A program made the position numbers and the translations under genes. A stretch of DNA of 64,000 nt, taken from NCBI GenBank assembly GCA_021776825.1, contig JAJFFG010000106.1, positions 40,849 to 104,848 on the forward strand. The letters are read 5' to 3'. Every line of letters begins with the position of its first letter. The stretch's first letter is position 1. This stretch comes from Planctomycetota bacterium (GTDB taxonomy: Bacteria; Planctomycetota; JAJSAM01; JAJVHW01). The notes under the pieces are model-generated. The model worked only from the letters and a program-made list of their open reading frames with translations. It made no database searches and was not told the DNA's origin. Below, one piece after another: positions 51,665-60,155 of the stretch.

Positions 51665-52405
51665 ATGAACAACCGATCCTTCCGCGCCCTGATGTTGGCC
51701 GGCGCCGTGGCGCTGTCTCTCCCGGCGTGTGGCAACACCGACAACGCTGGTCTCGAGCAGGCTCTGCGCGATCTGCGCACCGAGGTCCAGGACGGCCGCG
51801 ACGACAACAAGCAACTGTCGCAGCGTCTCGAGCGCATCGAGCGGCGCATGGACGGCTACGGCAAGGACATCGACAACCTCAGCCGCACGCCGATCGAGGC
51901 AGCGGCCCTGAGGGCCGTCGACGTGCCGGAGCTGTCGGGCGACGAGGCTGCAGCCCTCGCTGCTTCCGGCGGCGTGCCGGTCGCGTCGAACGACAACCTG
52001 AAGGGGCTTCTCGAGTCCGAGCAGGGTCGCGAGGCGGTCGAGAGCGCCATGAAGTCGATCCAGGAGAAGCGGGACAGCGAGCGTCGCGAGCGCTGGGTCT
52101 CGAGCATGATCGATCGCTTCGCTGCCGACGCGAACCTGACGCCGGATCAGTCCGACAAGATGCAGTCCATCATGGGCGGCAGCTTCAAGCGGATGGGCGA
52201 GGTCTGGCAGAACATGCGCGGCGGCGCCGACCAGACGCCCGAGCAGCGCGCCCAGGTGCGTGAGGACAACCTCGCCAAGATGGAAGAGATCCGCCTCGAG
52301 ACGGACGACGAGGTCAAGGCCGTGCTCAACTCCGAGCAGATGCTCCTCTACGAAGAGCAGTCGGCCCGCTTCCGCGGCTTCGGTGGCGGACGACGCGGCC
52401 GCTGA
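51665..52405 (+). CDS. Periplasmic coiled-coil lipoprotein
   Basis: A 246-aa lipoprotein: RALMLAGAVALSLPAC (Cys ~22), then a clear coiled coil (LEQALRDLRTEVQDGRDDNK, QLSQRLERIERRMDGYGKDI). The C-terminal part has LTPDQSDKMQSIMGGSFKRM and EMLLYEEQSARFRG-like residues reminiscent of Spy/CpxP-type helical periplasmic chaperone folds, though this is weak. ATG 51665 gives the signal peptide; the frame is open upstream to 51530. Ends with a Gly/Arg-rich tail (FGGGRRGR). Confidence 0.7.
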   Translation: MNNRSFRALMLAGAVALSLPACGNTDNAGLEQALRDLRTEVQDGRDDNKQLSQRLERIERRMDGYGKDIDNLSRTPIEAAALRAVDVPELSGDEAAALAASGGVPVASNDNLKGLLESEQGREAVESAMKSIQEKRDSERRERWVSSMIDRFAADANLTPDQSDKMQSIMGGSFKRMGEVWQNMRGGADQTPEQRAQVREDNLAKMEEIRLETDDEVKAVLNSEQMLLYEEQSARFRGFGGGRRGR

Positions 52406-52446
52406 GTCGCCTCCAGCGAGACGAGACCTGCGCGAGACGAAGCCAG

Positions 52447-52480
52447 GGCGGGCGCGTCGGCCGAGGCCGGCGCGCCCGCC
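52447..52480 (+). terminator. GC-rich hairpin, terminator-like
   Basis: A 15-bp stem (GGCGGGCGCGTCGGC / GCCGGCGCGCCCGCC, with one G-T wobble pair) and 4-nt loop CGAG, ~42 bp after the lipoprotein stop. No T-run follows, so it would be a Rho-type or weak intrinsic terminator. The rest of the 250-bp spacer to 52654 shows no gene. Confidence 0.6.
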
Positions 52481-52654
52481 GCGATTCCGGCGCCCGGTCG
52501 ATTGGCCCTCGCGTTGCGCTGTTCTCCACAGATCGCGGGTCAGCGACCCGGATCGAGCCTGGGAACTGCCGTCGGTGGTCGACGCCACAGGACCCACGTC
52601 GATCTGGTTCGACATGCCACCCTCCGGTAGCCCGCGGGACGGAGAATTCTGAAC

Positions 52655-53020
52655 GTGTCGACCCACACTCCAACTCAGGACACCATTTCCACCGGGCTGC
52701 GCGCCTTCCTTCGGCGCCTCACGGCCGCCGGTTGGGAAGTCGAGGCACCAGCGGTGAGCGCGCCGAAGGATGTCTCCTACTGTCTCGTTGCTCGGCCGCC
52801 GGCGGGCGAGCCCGGTGACGCCCAGGCCTCGTGCCTCGTCTACGTCTACGAAGGCGCCCGCGAGGTCCGCGTCGACGACCTGTGGCGTCTCGTGGCCGAT
52901 ACGCGCGCCGCCGAGTGCGATCACCCGGTGATGTGCATCGGCTCGAACGTCGAGCTCGCATCGCCGACGCGAGACACCGCTGCCCGATTGCAGGTACGCG
53001 TTCTGCGCCTCGTTGCCTGA
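52655..53020 (+). CDS. Hypothetical protein, possible endonuclease-like fold
   Basis: A 121-aa protein with GTG start. The middle reads SYCLVARPPAGEPGDAQASC then LVYVYEGAREVRVDDLWRLV and HPVMCIGSNVELASPTRDTA. The alternation of a strand-like CLVYVYE, a helix VDDLWRLVADTRAAE and a strand HPVMCIGS, then a helix, is loosely like Mrr-type restriction-endonuclease folds, but the acidic active site is not clear. Function unknown. The FIST gene starts 18 bp downstream and may be in the same operon. Confidence 0.55.
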   Translation: MSTHTPTQDTISTGLRAFLRRLTAAGWEVEAPAVSAPKDVSYCLVARPPAGEPGDAQASCLVYVYEGAREVRVDDLWRLVADTRAAECDHPVMCIGSNVELASPTRDTAARLQVRVLRLVA

Positions 53021-53038
53021 GGCGACGCGGACGTCCCC

Positions 53039-54208
53039 ATGACTCATGCCCTCTTCGCCAGCGCCTCCCGCGAAGGAGAGGATCTCGACGAGGCGCTCGA
53101 TGACGCTGCCGACGAGATCCGCTCCCGCCTGGGAGACGCGCGTCCCGACATCGTCTTCCTGTTCGTGTCGCCGGCCTACGGCCCGCGCATCGACCTCGCG
53201 CCCGACCGCATGCGCATGCGACTCGGAGCTCGCCATGTGATCGGCTGCACGGGAGTCGGCGTGGTCGAGTGTGGCGGTGAGGTCGAGAACCGACCCGCTG
53301 TCGCGCTCCTCGCTGGGTCGCTGCCGGGAGCCACGCTGAGCACCTTCCACCTGCGCCACGAGCGACTCCTCGGGATGGAGAGCCCGGACGACCTGCGCGC
53401 CGAGGTCGGGCTGCCCACCTCGTCGGCGCCGACCTTCGTCATCCTGGCCGATCCGTTCACGGTGGACACCGATCTCTTGCTCGCGCGGCTGACCGCGGCG
53501 TACCCGCGCGCGCCGGCCGTCGGCGGACTCGCGAGTGGAGGCACCGCACCGGGCAAGCACCGGGTGTTCGTCGGGGGACGCAGTCTGCCGATCGGCGCGG
53601 TCGGCCTGGCGATCGTCGACGCCGACGTGCGCTCCGTCGTCTCTCAGGGGTGTCGGCCGGTGGGGCGCCGCTTCGTGATCACGAAGGCCGATCGCAATCG
53701 GATCCACACACTCTCCGGTCGTCCGGCCGCCGAGGCGATCCGTGCCGAGGTCGCCTCTCTCTCCGAGGCCGACCAGGCTCTGGCGCGCTCCAGCCTTCTG
53801 ATCGGACGGGTCACGAACGAGGCCCAGGACGAGTTCGATCGCGGCGACTTCGTGGTCCGCAACGTTCTCGGGGTGTTGCGCGAGAACGGCGCGTTGGTCG
53901 TGGGAGATCGTGTGCGCGTCGGACAGACCGTGCAACTCCAGCTGCGCGATCGCGAGACCGCGGTCGAAGACCTCGACCACCACCTCGCGTTGGCGGCCGA
54001 GTCCGGCACGGCTCCGCGCGGAGCCCTGGCGTTCGTCTGCTCCGGACGCGGCGAGCGCCTGTTCGGCGAGCCCGACCATGATGTGAACGCCGTCCGGCGA
54101 CATCTCGGAGACGTTCCGACGGCCGGTTTCTTCTGCAACGGAGAGATCGGTCCGGTGGGCGGCCGCAACTTCGTGCACGGCTTCACCACGAGCCTGCTGT
54201 TGCTTTGA
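53039..54208 (+). CDS. FIST-domain sensory protein
   Basis: A 389-aa protein with FIST_N (HALFASASREGEDLDEALDD, DIVFLFVSPAYG, RHVIGCTGVGVVECGGEVEN) and FIST_C (VFVGGRSLPIGAVGLAIVDA, QGCRPVGRRFVITKAD, ALAFVCSGRGERLFG, DVPTAGFFCNGEIGPVGGRN) domains. FIST proteins sense small ligands, perhaps amino acids, and usually stand next to signalling domains. Here the protein is stand-alone. CNGEIGPVG is a well-conserved FIST_C end signature. Cytoplasmic. Confidence 0.9.
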   Translation: MTHALFASASREGEDLDEALDDAADEIRSRLGDARPDIVFLFVSPAYGPRIDLAPDRMRMRLGARHVIGCTGVGVVECGGEVENRPAVALLAGSLPGATLSTFHLRHERLLGMESPDDLRAEVGLPTSSAPTFVILADPFTVDTDLLLARLTAAYPRAPAVGGLASGGTAPGKHRVFVGGRSLPIGAVGLAIVDADVRSVVSQGCRPVGRRFVITKADRNRIHTLSGRPAAEAIRAEVASLSEADQALARSSLLIGRVTNEAQDEFDRGDFVVRNVLGVLRENGALVVGDRVRVGQTVQLQLRDRETAVEDLDHHLALAAESGTAPRGALAFVCSGRGERLFGEPDHDVNAVRRHLGDVPTAGFFCNGEIGPVGGRNFVHGFTTSLLLL

Positions 54209-54328
54209 GCCGAGCCTCCTGTTGCGTTGAACCCCGAGGGGCACCGAAAATGGGAAGGAGCGCCCAAAGTTCCGTCCCGGCGAGCGCATAGTCCTGCAGC
54301 ACCCCGATTCCCGGAGAGAGGGACCCTC

Positions 54329-54808
54329 ATGCGCGCCAAGTTGCTACTCGTGGTCGTTCCGGCCGCCTTTCTGCTCACCGCGTGCCACTCCCAGGGCGGC
54401 TACATGAGCGCGGATCCCGCCCTCACGTACGGCCCAGGCGTGGTCGAATTCCCGGAGCCTGAGCGCGTCTATGTCCCCGAGTACCGCCGAACGGCCGTTC
54501 TCTGGGCCCGCGCCGAGGCTGTCGAGGAGGTCATGGAGAGCGCCCCGTCGCCCGCGTTCGAGAGGATCTCCAGCCGCGCGCTGCGGCGTGAGGACATCTT
54601 TGATGCGCGTGCGGAGCTCGTCCGGCAGCCGATCGAGGCTGAGTTCGAGTACGAGACGGTCGAGCTGATGCCCGATCGCCTGGGCGGTCATCGCGGCGAG
54701 CCCGTGGTGCCCCCGATGTACGGCGCCCCGCTGCCGCCTCCGACGGAGTCTCGCGACTCCCGCGACATCGACTGGGTGGTCACACCCGGCGGCGTCCGCG
54801 CGCGCTGA
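54329..54808 (+). CDS. Small lipoprotein of unknown function
   Basis: A 159-aa lipoprotein: RAKLLLVVVPAAFLLTAC (Cys ~19). Mature sequence rich in Pro, Glu and Arg (VVEFPEPERVYVPEYRRTAV, then VPPMYGAPLPPPTESRDS). No family recognised. ATG 54329 has GAGAGAGGG about 5-13 nt upstream and gives the signal peptide; the longer frame to 54227 does not. Confidence 0.65.
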   Translation: MRAKLLLVVVPAAFLLTACHSQGGYMSADPALTYGPGVVEFPEPERVYVPEYRRTAVLWARAEAVEEVMESAPSPAFERISSRALRREDIFDARAELVRQPIEAEFEYETVELMPDRLGGHRGEPVVPPMYGAPLPPPTESRDSRDIDWVVTPGGVRAR

Positions 54809-54834
54809 CGCGGGCATTCCGACAACCTGAGCCA

Positions 54835-55103
54835 GAGGCTGCTTCAGAACTCCCCGCGGCCTCGATCGTTCGAGGCCGCAGTGGAGCAAGGCGGACGGAG
54901 GAAGGCAGGTCCGCAGTGACCTGGTGACGACGTCCAACGCCGCGCCGCGATGGCCTCGGACGACCCGCAGGGCGCGCCACCGGAGGCTCGTCTGCTGTGT
55001 TGGATCTCCTCCACAACCGGCAGGGAGGGTGCGTTCGTCGATCCGCCTTGCATCCAAGCCTCCGGTGACGCATCGTGGCCGTGGCGAGTTCTGAAGAAGC
55101 CTC
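54835..55103. repeat. 269-bp spacer hairpin with inverted ends
   Basis: Arms of 25 bp at 54835-54859 (contains GCTTCAGAACTCCCCGCGG) and 55079-55103 agree at 22 positions in inverted orientation. An internal perfect hairpin, CGGCCTCGATCGTTCGAGGCCG, follows the left arm. A second weaker inverted match (GCAAGGCGGA) lies inward. No credible gene; it occupies most of the 390-bp spacer between the lipoprotein and antiporter genes. Confidence 0.65.
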
Positions 55104-55200
55104 TTACCGAGGACCGGTTCCCCGAGCCGGTCCTCGCGTTGATTCCAGCGCTGCGACAAAACGGTCGCGGTGACCGCGTCGGGCCGATACTCGCGACTCC

Positions 55201-56172
55201 ATGGACGCGATCGAGACGGCTGCATTTCCCATCGTCCTGCTCGTCACCGGCGGGCTGGCGCTGTGGTGGGGTGGCGACAAGCTGGTCGACCACGCGGCGC
55301 GGCTGGCTCGGTCCTATCGCGTGCCGAAGCACCTGGTCGGGGCGATCATTCTCGGCTTCGGGACGTCGCTGCCGGAACTGCTGGTCTGCCTACGGGCCGT
55401 CGTCACCGACGATCCGGGCATCGCGATCGGCAACGTCGTGGGGTCCAACATCGCCAACGTCGGGTTGATCCTCGGCGTCGCGGCGGTGATCTCGCCGATC
55501 GTCGTCGAGCGCAAGCTGATCGCTGTGGATCTGCCGCTGGGCCTGCTGGGCGCCGGTGGTCTCGCCCTGTGGATCGTCGCGTTCGACGGGGCGGTCACGC
55601 CGGGCGTCGGCCTCGCGCTCCTGGCCGCGTTCGCCCTCTACTTTGCGTTCTCTGTCGGCGCCGCGCGCGCGCATCGACGGACGTCGACGGAGGAGGTCCC
55701 CGAGCGACGCTTGCTCGTCGACGGCGGCTGGATCGTTGCCGGTCTGGTGATGGTCGCCGTGGGCGCGGTCGCCTTCGTCGCGGGAGGGAAGCAGGCCGCC
55801 GAACTGCTTGGTGTCCCACAGGAGGTGATCGGGCTGAGCGTCGTCGCCCTCGGCACGTCGCTGCCCGAACTGGTGACGACCGTCGCCGCGGCGCGCCACG
55901 GACACCCGGAGCTCGCGGTCGGCAACGTCGCGGGGTCGAACCTCTTCAACCTTCTGTTCGTGCTCGGGACGACCGCGAGCCTGGGTACGATCCCCATCTC
56001 GCCCGCGGTGGGCACGGACCTCCTCGTGGCGACGGCGATGGCTCTGCTGGCTCTCCCGATCCTGGCCCGAGCCCGTTCGATCCCGCGGTATCACGGCGTC
56101 TTGCTCCTGCTGATCTACACCAGTTACATGGCGTGGCTCTTCCTCCAAGGCCGCGCGGCCCCGGTCGCATAG
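55201..56172 (+). CDS. Ca2+/Na+ exchanger (CaCA family)
   Basis: A 323-aa membrane antiporter with ten predicted helices and both alpha repeats: GFGTSLPELLVCLRAV with GNVVGSNIANVGLILG, and ALGTSLPELVTTVAAA with GNVAGSNLFNLLFVLG. The conserved Glu (SLPEL) and Asn residues bind Ca2+/Na+. Resembles YrbG and NCX_Mj. It exports calcium in exchange for sodium. Stand-alone; the ATG follows the inverted-repeat spacer. Confidence 0.92.
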   Translation: MDAIETAAFPIVLLVTGGLALWWGGDKLVDHAARLARSYRVPKHLVGAIILGFGTSLPELLVCLRAVVTDDPGIAIGNVVGSNIANVGLILGVAAVISPIVVERKLIAVDLPLGLLGAGGLALWIVAFDGAVTPGVGLALLAAFALYFAFSVGAARAHRRTSTEEVPERRLLVDGGWIVAGLVMVAVGAVAFVAGGKQAAELLGVPQEVIGLSVVALGTSLPELVTTVAAARHGHPELAVGNVAGSNLFNLLFVLGTTASLGTIPISPAVGTDLLVATAMALLALPILARARSIPRYHGVLLLLIYTSYMAWLFLQGRAAPVA

Positions 56173-56214
56173 GGCCGCCCGCATATGGCCGCCCGCATCT
56201 GGCCGCCCGCGTAG
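56173..56214. repeat. Three 14-bp tandem repeats
   Basis: GGCCGCCCGCATAT, GGCCGCCCGCATCT and GGCCGCCCGCGTAG directly after the antiporter stop and 10 bp before the Cu-ATPase start. Confidence 0.8.
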
Positions 56215-56224
56215 GCTGATCCAC

Positions 56225-58432
56225 GTGAACGTCACCTCCGACGATCGACTCGTGTTCGACGTGCGCGGCCTGCGCTGCGCGGGATGCGTGAACGGGCTGA
56301 CCAAGGCGCTGCAAAGCGTCGATGGCGTCCACGAGGCCGAGGTCAGCCTGGCTACGAACGAGGTCACCGTCCGCGCCGATCCCCGCGCCTTCGACCCGGC
56401 GCAGGCGGCCGACGCCGCGCAGTCCGCCGGCGGATGGGAGCTCCTGCTGCGCGAGGACGCGGAAGCTCTCGCTCTGCCGCCGGAGGACCTCTCGGAGGAA
56501 ACGGGGCTCGCGCGGGATGCCCTCCTCGCCGTGGTGCTCGCAGCGGCGGTTATGGCGGTCTCGATGGGCTGGCTGCCGGTCGGCGAGTCCGCGCGTCCGT
56601 GGGTGGCGTTCGGGCTGGCCGTGCCGTCGCAGGTCTGGTGCGCCCGTCGATTTACGGTGGGGATGCTCGCGTCGGTGCGGCGCGGACGTGCCGACATGGA
56701 GACGTTGGTCGGACTCGGTACCTGGTCGGCGTTCCTGTGGTCGGCGGCGGTGCTGTTCATGCCCGGCGGCGAGGTGGCCGGAGTCCACGTCTGGTTCGAC
56801 TCCGCCGTGATGATCGTCGCGCTCGTTCTGGTGGGGCGCTTGCTCGAGAGCCGCGCCCGCCGCAAAGCCGGTTCCGCCGTGCGACGGCTGCTGGAACTGG
56901 CGCCCGACACGGCACGCGTCGAGCGCGACGGCGCCGTGGTCGAGATCCCGGCCGGCGACGTGCGGCGCGGTGACGTGTGCGTCATTCGTCCCGGCGATCG
57001 CATCCCGGTCGACGCGATCGTGATCGACGGGCGCACGGCGGTGGACGAGTCGATGCTCACGGGCGAGAGCCTGGCCGTGGAGAAGGGCGCCGGGGACGAA
57101 CTCTCCGGCGGCACCGTGAACCGGACCGGCTCGGTGCGCGCGCGCGCCGTCCGCGTCGGAGCGGCGACGGCGCTCGGTCGCATCGTGCGCGCGGTGCGTT
57201 CGGCGCAGGCGAGTCGGGCACCGGTGCAGGCACTCGTCGATCGCGTGGCGGCGGTGTTCGTACCCGCCGTGCTGGCGATCGCCACGGTGACCTTCGCGGT
57301 CTGGTGGCTCACGGCCGACCTGCCCACGGCCGTCACGCGCGCCGTCACCGTGCTGATCATCTCGTGCCCCTGCGCCATGGGGCTCGCCACACCGACGGCT
57401 GTCGTCGTCGCCGTCGGGCGCGGAGCACGACGCGGCGTGCTGTACCGCGATGCGAAGGCACTCGAAGCAACGGCTCGTATCGACACCATGGCATTCGACA
57501 AGACAGGCACGCTCACCGCAGGACGTCCGCGCGTGCAGTCGATCACGCCGGTCGCGCCCGGTGTGGACGAGCATGAGGTGCTGCGTGTTGCCGCAGCGGT
57601 CGAGGCGCGCAGTGAGCACCCACTGGCCGAAGCCGTTCTCGCGGCAGCCGAGGCGCGCGATCTCGAGACCGTCGGCGTCGTCGACTTCGAGGCGGTTCCC
57701 GGTCGTGGAGTGCGGGCGCGAGTCTCGGGCGCCGACGTCCGCGTCGGCAGCGTCGCGTACCTCGAGGCCGAGGGCATCGACACGTTGCCGCTGCGTGCCG
57801 CGCAGCACGCCGCCGAGGAACGTGGCGCGGGCGTTCTCGCCGTCGCACGCGATGGCGTGGCGCTCGGACTGCTCGCGGTGGAAGACACCGTGCGCGAGGA
57901 AGCGCGGGACTCCGTTGCGGCGCTGCATGCGATGGGGATGCGCACGGTCGTGCTGTCGGGCGATCGACCCGCCCCCGCCAACGCGGTCGCCGCCGACGTC
58001 GGCGTGCGCGACGTTCGGGCCGGACTGCTCCCCGAGGAGAAAGTCGCCGCCGTGCGCGCGCTGCACGATGCCGGCGGCCGGGTCGCGATGGTCGGTGACG
58101 GCGTCAACGACGCGCCGGCGCTGGCGGCATCCGATGTGGGGTTCGCGATGGGGGCGGGGACCGACGTCGCGATCGAGGCCGCGCACGTGACGCTGGTTGG
58201 CGGCGGACTGCGCGCAGCCGTCGACGCCGTTCGGATCGCCCGTCGCGCCCTCGCGACGATCCGTTGGAACCTGTTCTGGGCGTTTGCCTACAACGTGCTC
58301 GCCATCCCCCTCGCAGCGGGCCTGCTCGATCCGCTGATCGGGCTGACGATCTCGCCACCATGGGCGGCCGCGGCGATGGCGCTGTCGTCAGTCACCGTCG
58401 TCGCGAACTCGCTGCGCCTCAGGTCGGCGTAG
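56225..58432 (+). CDS. copA: Copper-type P-type ATPase
   Basis: A 735-aa P1B-type ATPase. N-terminal heavy-metal-associated domain with GLRCAGCV, then eight predicted helices. The signature membrane motif is SCPCAMGLATP (CPC, copper/silver type), the phosphorylation site DKTGTLTAG, the TGE loop ESMLTGESLAVEKG, the HP-type SEHPLAEAVL and the hinge MVGDGVNDAPAL. Exports Cu+ from the cytoplasm. GTG start. No copper-responsive regulator is adjacent. Confidence 0.93.
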   Translation: MNVTSDDRLVFDVRGLRCAGCVNGLTKALQSVDGVHEAEVSLATNEVTVRADPRAFDPAQAADAAQSAGGWELLLREDAEALALPPEDLSEETGLARDALLAVVLAAAVMAVSMGWLPVGESARPWVAFGLAVPSQVWCARRFTVGMLASVRRGRADMETLVGLGTWSAFLWSAAVLFMPGGEVAGVHVWFDSAVMIVALVLVGRLLESRARRKAGSAVRRLLELAPDTARVERDGAVVEIPAGDVRRGDVCVIRPGDRIPVDAIVIDGRTAVDESMLTGESLAVEKGAGDELSGGTVNRTGSVRARAVRVGAATALGRIVRAVRSAQASRAPVQALVDRVAAVFVPAVLAIATVTFAVWWLTADLPTAVTRAVTVLIISCPCAMGLATPTAVVVAVGRGARRGVLYRDAKALEATARIDTMAFDKTGTLTAGRPRVQSITPVAPGVDEHEVLRVAAAVEARSEHPLAEAVLAAAEARDLETVGVVDFEAVPGRGVRARVSGADVRVGSVAYLEAEGIDTLPLRAAQHAAEERGAGVLAVARDGVALGLLAVEDTVREEARDSVAALHAMGMRTVVLSGDRPAPANAVAADVGVRDVRAGLLPEEKVAAVRALHDAGGRVAMVGDGVNDAPALAASDVGFAMGAGTDVAIEAAHVTLVGGGLRAAVDAVRIARRALATIRWNLFWAFAYNVLAIPLAAGLLDPLIGLTISPPWAAAAMALSSVTVVANSLRLRSA

Positions 58433-58496
58433 CCCGGACGGATCTCCACGTCGCCGCGGCGTGCGGCGCGGCGGGTGTTGTGCGGCGCGGCGGGGG

Positions 58497-58734
58497 CGAG
58501 CCCGGATCGTTCAGTGCGTCACGGTTTTGCGGCGAGATCGAGGAACGGCGCGGGTGAACTGCGTGACGTTCCGCGTTCGCCCGTCGCACGGTGTCCTGGT
58601 GGCTCCGAGTGCGTGAGATCTCGTTCCGGAGACGCGCATGCACCCTCTAGACGCGGTTGGAAAGCGTCGCCGGGGCGGGAGATCGCGTGCTCGGGACCGC
58701 CAGGCGTGGCGTCCTCGTGAACGATGTGGGCTAG
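58497..58734 (+). mobile_element. 238-bp CTAG MITE
   Basis: Left terminus CGAGCCCGGATCGTTCA, right terminus CGTGAACGATGTGGGCTAG; 15 bp of the left end (AGCCCGGATCGTTCA) closely matches the reverse of the right end. The interior is the reverse complement of the element at 17984-18223. It has no transposase. Its CTAG end supplies the TAG stop of the membrane-protein gene 58731-59228 on the minus strand. The preceding 58433-58496 holds only GC-rich spacer. Confidence 0.75.
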
Positions 58735-59228
58735 GTGCGGCGCTTCGAGAGGAGCGCCAGCAGCGACACGGCCACGGCGCAGACCGCGACCGCGATCTCG
58801 AGCCGCTCGTCGTGCATGTCGGTGGCCGCGGCGACGGTGCAGACGTAGCCCGCGTGACCGTGCAGTCCGGACTCGATTCCGAAGGAGCGCGGGATGCCGG
58901 CAGCGAGTGCGAGCGCCCAGAAGTTGAGCAGCAGGATCAGCACGGCGGCGACGCGCACGGCCAGTCCGAGCGGGGGGCGCGTCGTCGCGAGCGTGAACTT
59001 CACTGCGATGAGAAGCGGCGGGACCGCCAGCGCCGAGGTGCCGCGCCACAGCGCCCACCAGTCTTCGCCGCGTGCCTCCGCCATCGGTCCTAGCGCTGCG
59101 GCCGAGACGGTGCCGATCACGATCGCCGCGACGGTCAGGTACGCGAGCGCCCACAGCGTGAGCATCGCGGGCGGTCGGCGGCGAGCGGTAACGGGCATGC
59201 GATCGGTGGTCCTCGCGTCTGGGGACAT
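58731..59228 (-). CDS. Four-TM membrane protein
   Basis: A ~165-aa protein with four hydrophobic segments (MLTLWALAYLTVAAIVIGTV, SALAVPPLLIAVKFTLA, VAAVLILLLNFWALALAAGI, IAVAVCAVAVSLLALL). No family recognised. Possible starts are TTG 59234, ATG 59228 and ATG 59198; all leave the membrane part unchanged. It follows the ArsC-like gene by about 10 bp, probably in the same operon. Its stop codon comes from the CTAG end of a MITE, so the C-terminal KRRT may not be ancestral. Confidence 0.65.
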   Translation of the reverse strand: MSPDARTTDRMPVTARRRPPAMLTLWALAYLTVAAIVIGTVSAAALGPMAEARGEDWWALWRGTSALAVPPLLIAVKFTLATTRPPLGLAVRVAAVLILLLNFWALALAAGIPRSFGIESGLHGHAGYVCTVAAATDMHDERLEIAVAVCAVAVSLLALLSKRRT

Positions 59229-59238
59229 CTCCAACCAA

Positions 59239-59700
59239 TCAGAGAACGGCTGGCTTCCCGCCCGTGCTCGCCGCGTTCCAGCGCCCGATCAGCTCCTCGA
59301 CCGTCGCGCGCACGCCGTCCCGTACACGCCGGAACTCCTCGAGGTCGTCGCCGTCCTCCGACTCCAGCCACGTCGGATCGTCGACGTCGCGATGCTCGCG
59401 CGTCGCGCCCCCGCAGGACGCCGGCAACCCCATCTCGGCCGTGACGTCGCAGAGCGTGACGACCACGTCGAAGGACTCGTTCCGCACGGCGTCGAAGCCC
59501 TTGCAGCGCTGACGCGCGATGTCGATCTCGGCCTCCTGCATCACCCGGGTGGCAAGTGGGTGCAGATACCGCGGAGTCGGTCCCGCGCTCCGGGCGATGA
59601 AGCGCTCGCCGGCGAGGCGACGCAGCCAGCCCTCGGCCATCTGGCTCTGACACGCGTTCTCGGCGCAGACGAACAGCACGTGGACCGGGCGCGACCTCAC
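59239..59700 (-). CDS. ArsC-like/LMW-phosphatase-fold protein with altered P-loop
   Basis: A 153-aa protein of the thioredoxin-coupled arsenate-reductase/low-molecular-weight phosphatase fold. P-loop VLFVCAENACQSQMAEG has Cys12 and Cys17 but Gln18 where the catalytic Arg of C-x5-R should be. Other landmarks are intact: VVVTLCDVTAEMGLPASCGG (a further Cys pair) and DVDDPTW. Arg-to-Gln should weaken oxyanion binding, so arsenate reduction is doubtful; a different substrate or a regulatory role is possible. GTG start overlaps the neighbour by 4 bp. Confidence 0.75.
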   Translation of the reverse strand: MRSRPVHVLFVCAENACQSQMAEGWLRRLAGERFIARSAGPTPRYLHPLATRVMQEAEIDIARQRCKGFDAVRNESFDVVVTLCDVTAEMGLPASCGGATREHRDVDDPTWLESEDGDDLEEFRRVRDGVRATVEELIGRWNAASTGGKPAVL

Positions 59701-60155
59701 TCCGTGTCCTCCGTGAGAAGACGCGCCATCCGCGCTGGCTCGACCGCAATCAGCTGCGCCGACACCACGGCGTCGCTCTCCTCGTCCTCGTCCATCTCGA
59801 TCACGAGTCCGAGCCCCGGCGCGACGATGTGCTCACCGACCCCTGTCTGCTCACCAAACTCTGTACCGGCGTCGAGCGAGCGCAAGGCCTCCGCCGCGGC
59901 GGCCGGCTCGAGACCGAGCAACGACACGCCGTCGACGGCTGCGCCGGCTGGCGGGAGGACCATGATCTCGACGAGTCCGCCCTCGCCGTCGTAGAGGCCC
60001 GACAGGCCATCATCGAGCCAGAAGTCCTGCGTCTCCTCGACGTCCTCCCACTCGTGGGTCTCGTCGGGCTCGCCGAGTCGCTTGCGGGCCTCCTTGCGCA
60101 GCATGCCGAAGCGCAGCATGCCGATGCCGTCTCCCGGTCGCACCTCGAACCTCAT
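59697..60155 (-). CDS. Hypothetical acidic protein
   Basis: A 152-aa acidic soluble protein: RFEVRPGDGIGMLRFGMLRK, EARKRLGEPDETHEWEDVEE, GLVEIMVLPPAGAAVDGVSL, GLGLVIEMDEDEESDAVVSA. The opening GIGMLRFGMLRKEARKRLGE recalls small immunity-like or SMI1-type proteins, but the match is too weak to name. Overlaps the tricorn-like gene by 4 bp and the ArsC-like gene by 4 bp, forming one operon. Confidence 0.65.
   Translation of the reverse strand: MRFEVRPGDGIGMLRFGMLRKEARKRLGEPDETHEWEDVEETQDFWLDDGLSGLYDGEGGLVEIMVLPPAGAAVDGVSLLGLEPAAAAEALRSLDAGTEFGEQTGVGEHIVAPGLGLVIEMDEDEESDAVVSAQLIAVEPARMARLLTEDTE

Noticed and set aside
51563..54289. 908-codon open frame opposite the lipoprotein and FIST genes
   Set aside because: High-GC antisense shadow; no domain, and it crosses spacers and starts of several real genes.
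55390..58107. 905-codon open frame opposite copA and the antiporter
   Set aside because: Ser/Thr/Arg-rich composition and no motif; it mirrors the real genes with clear P-type ATPase and CaCA motifs.
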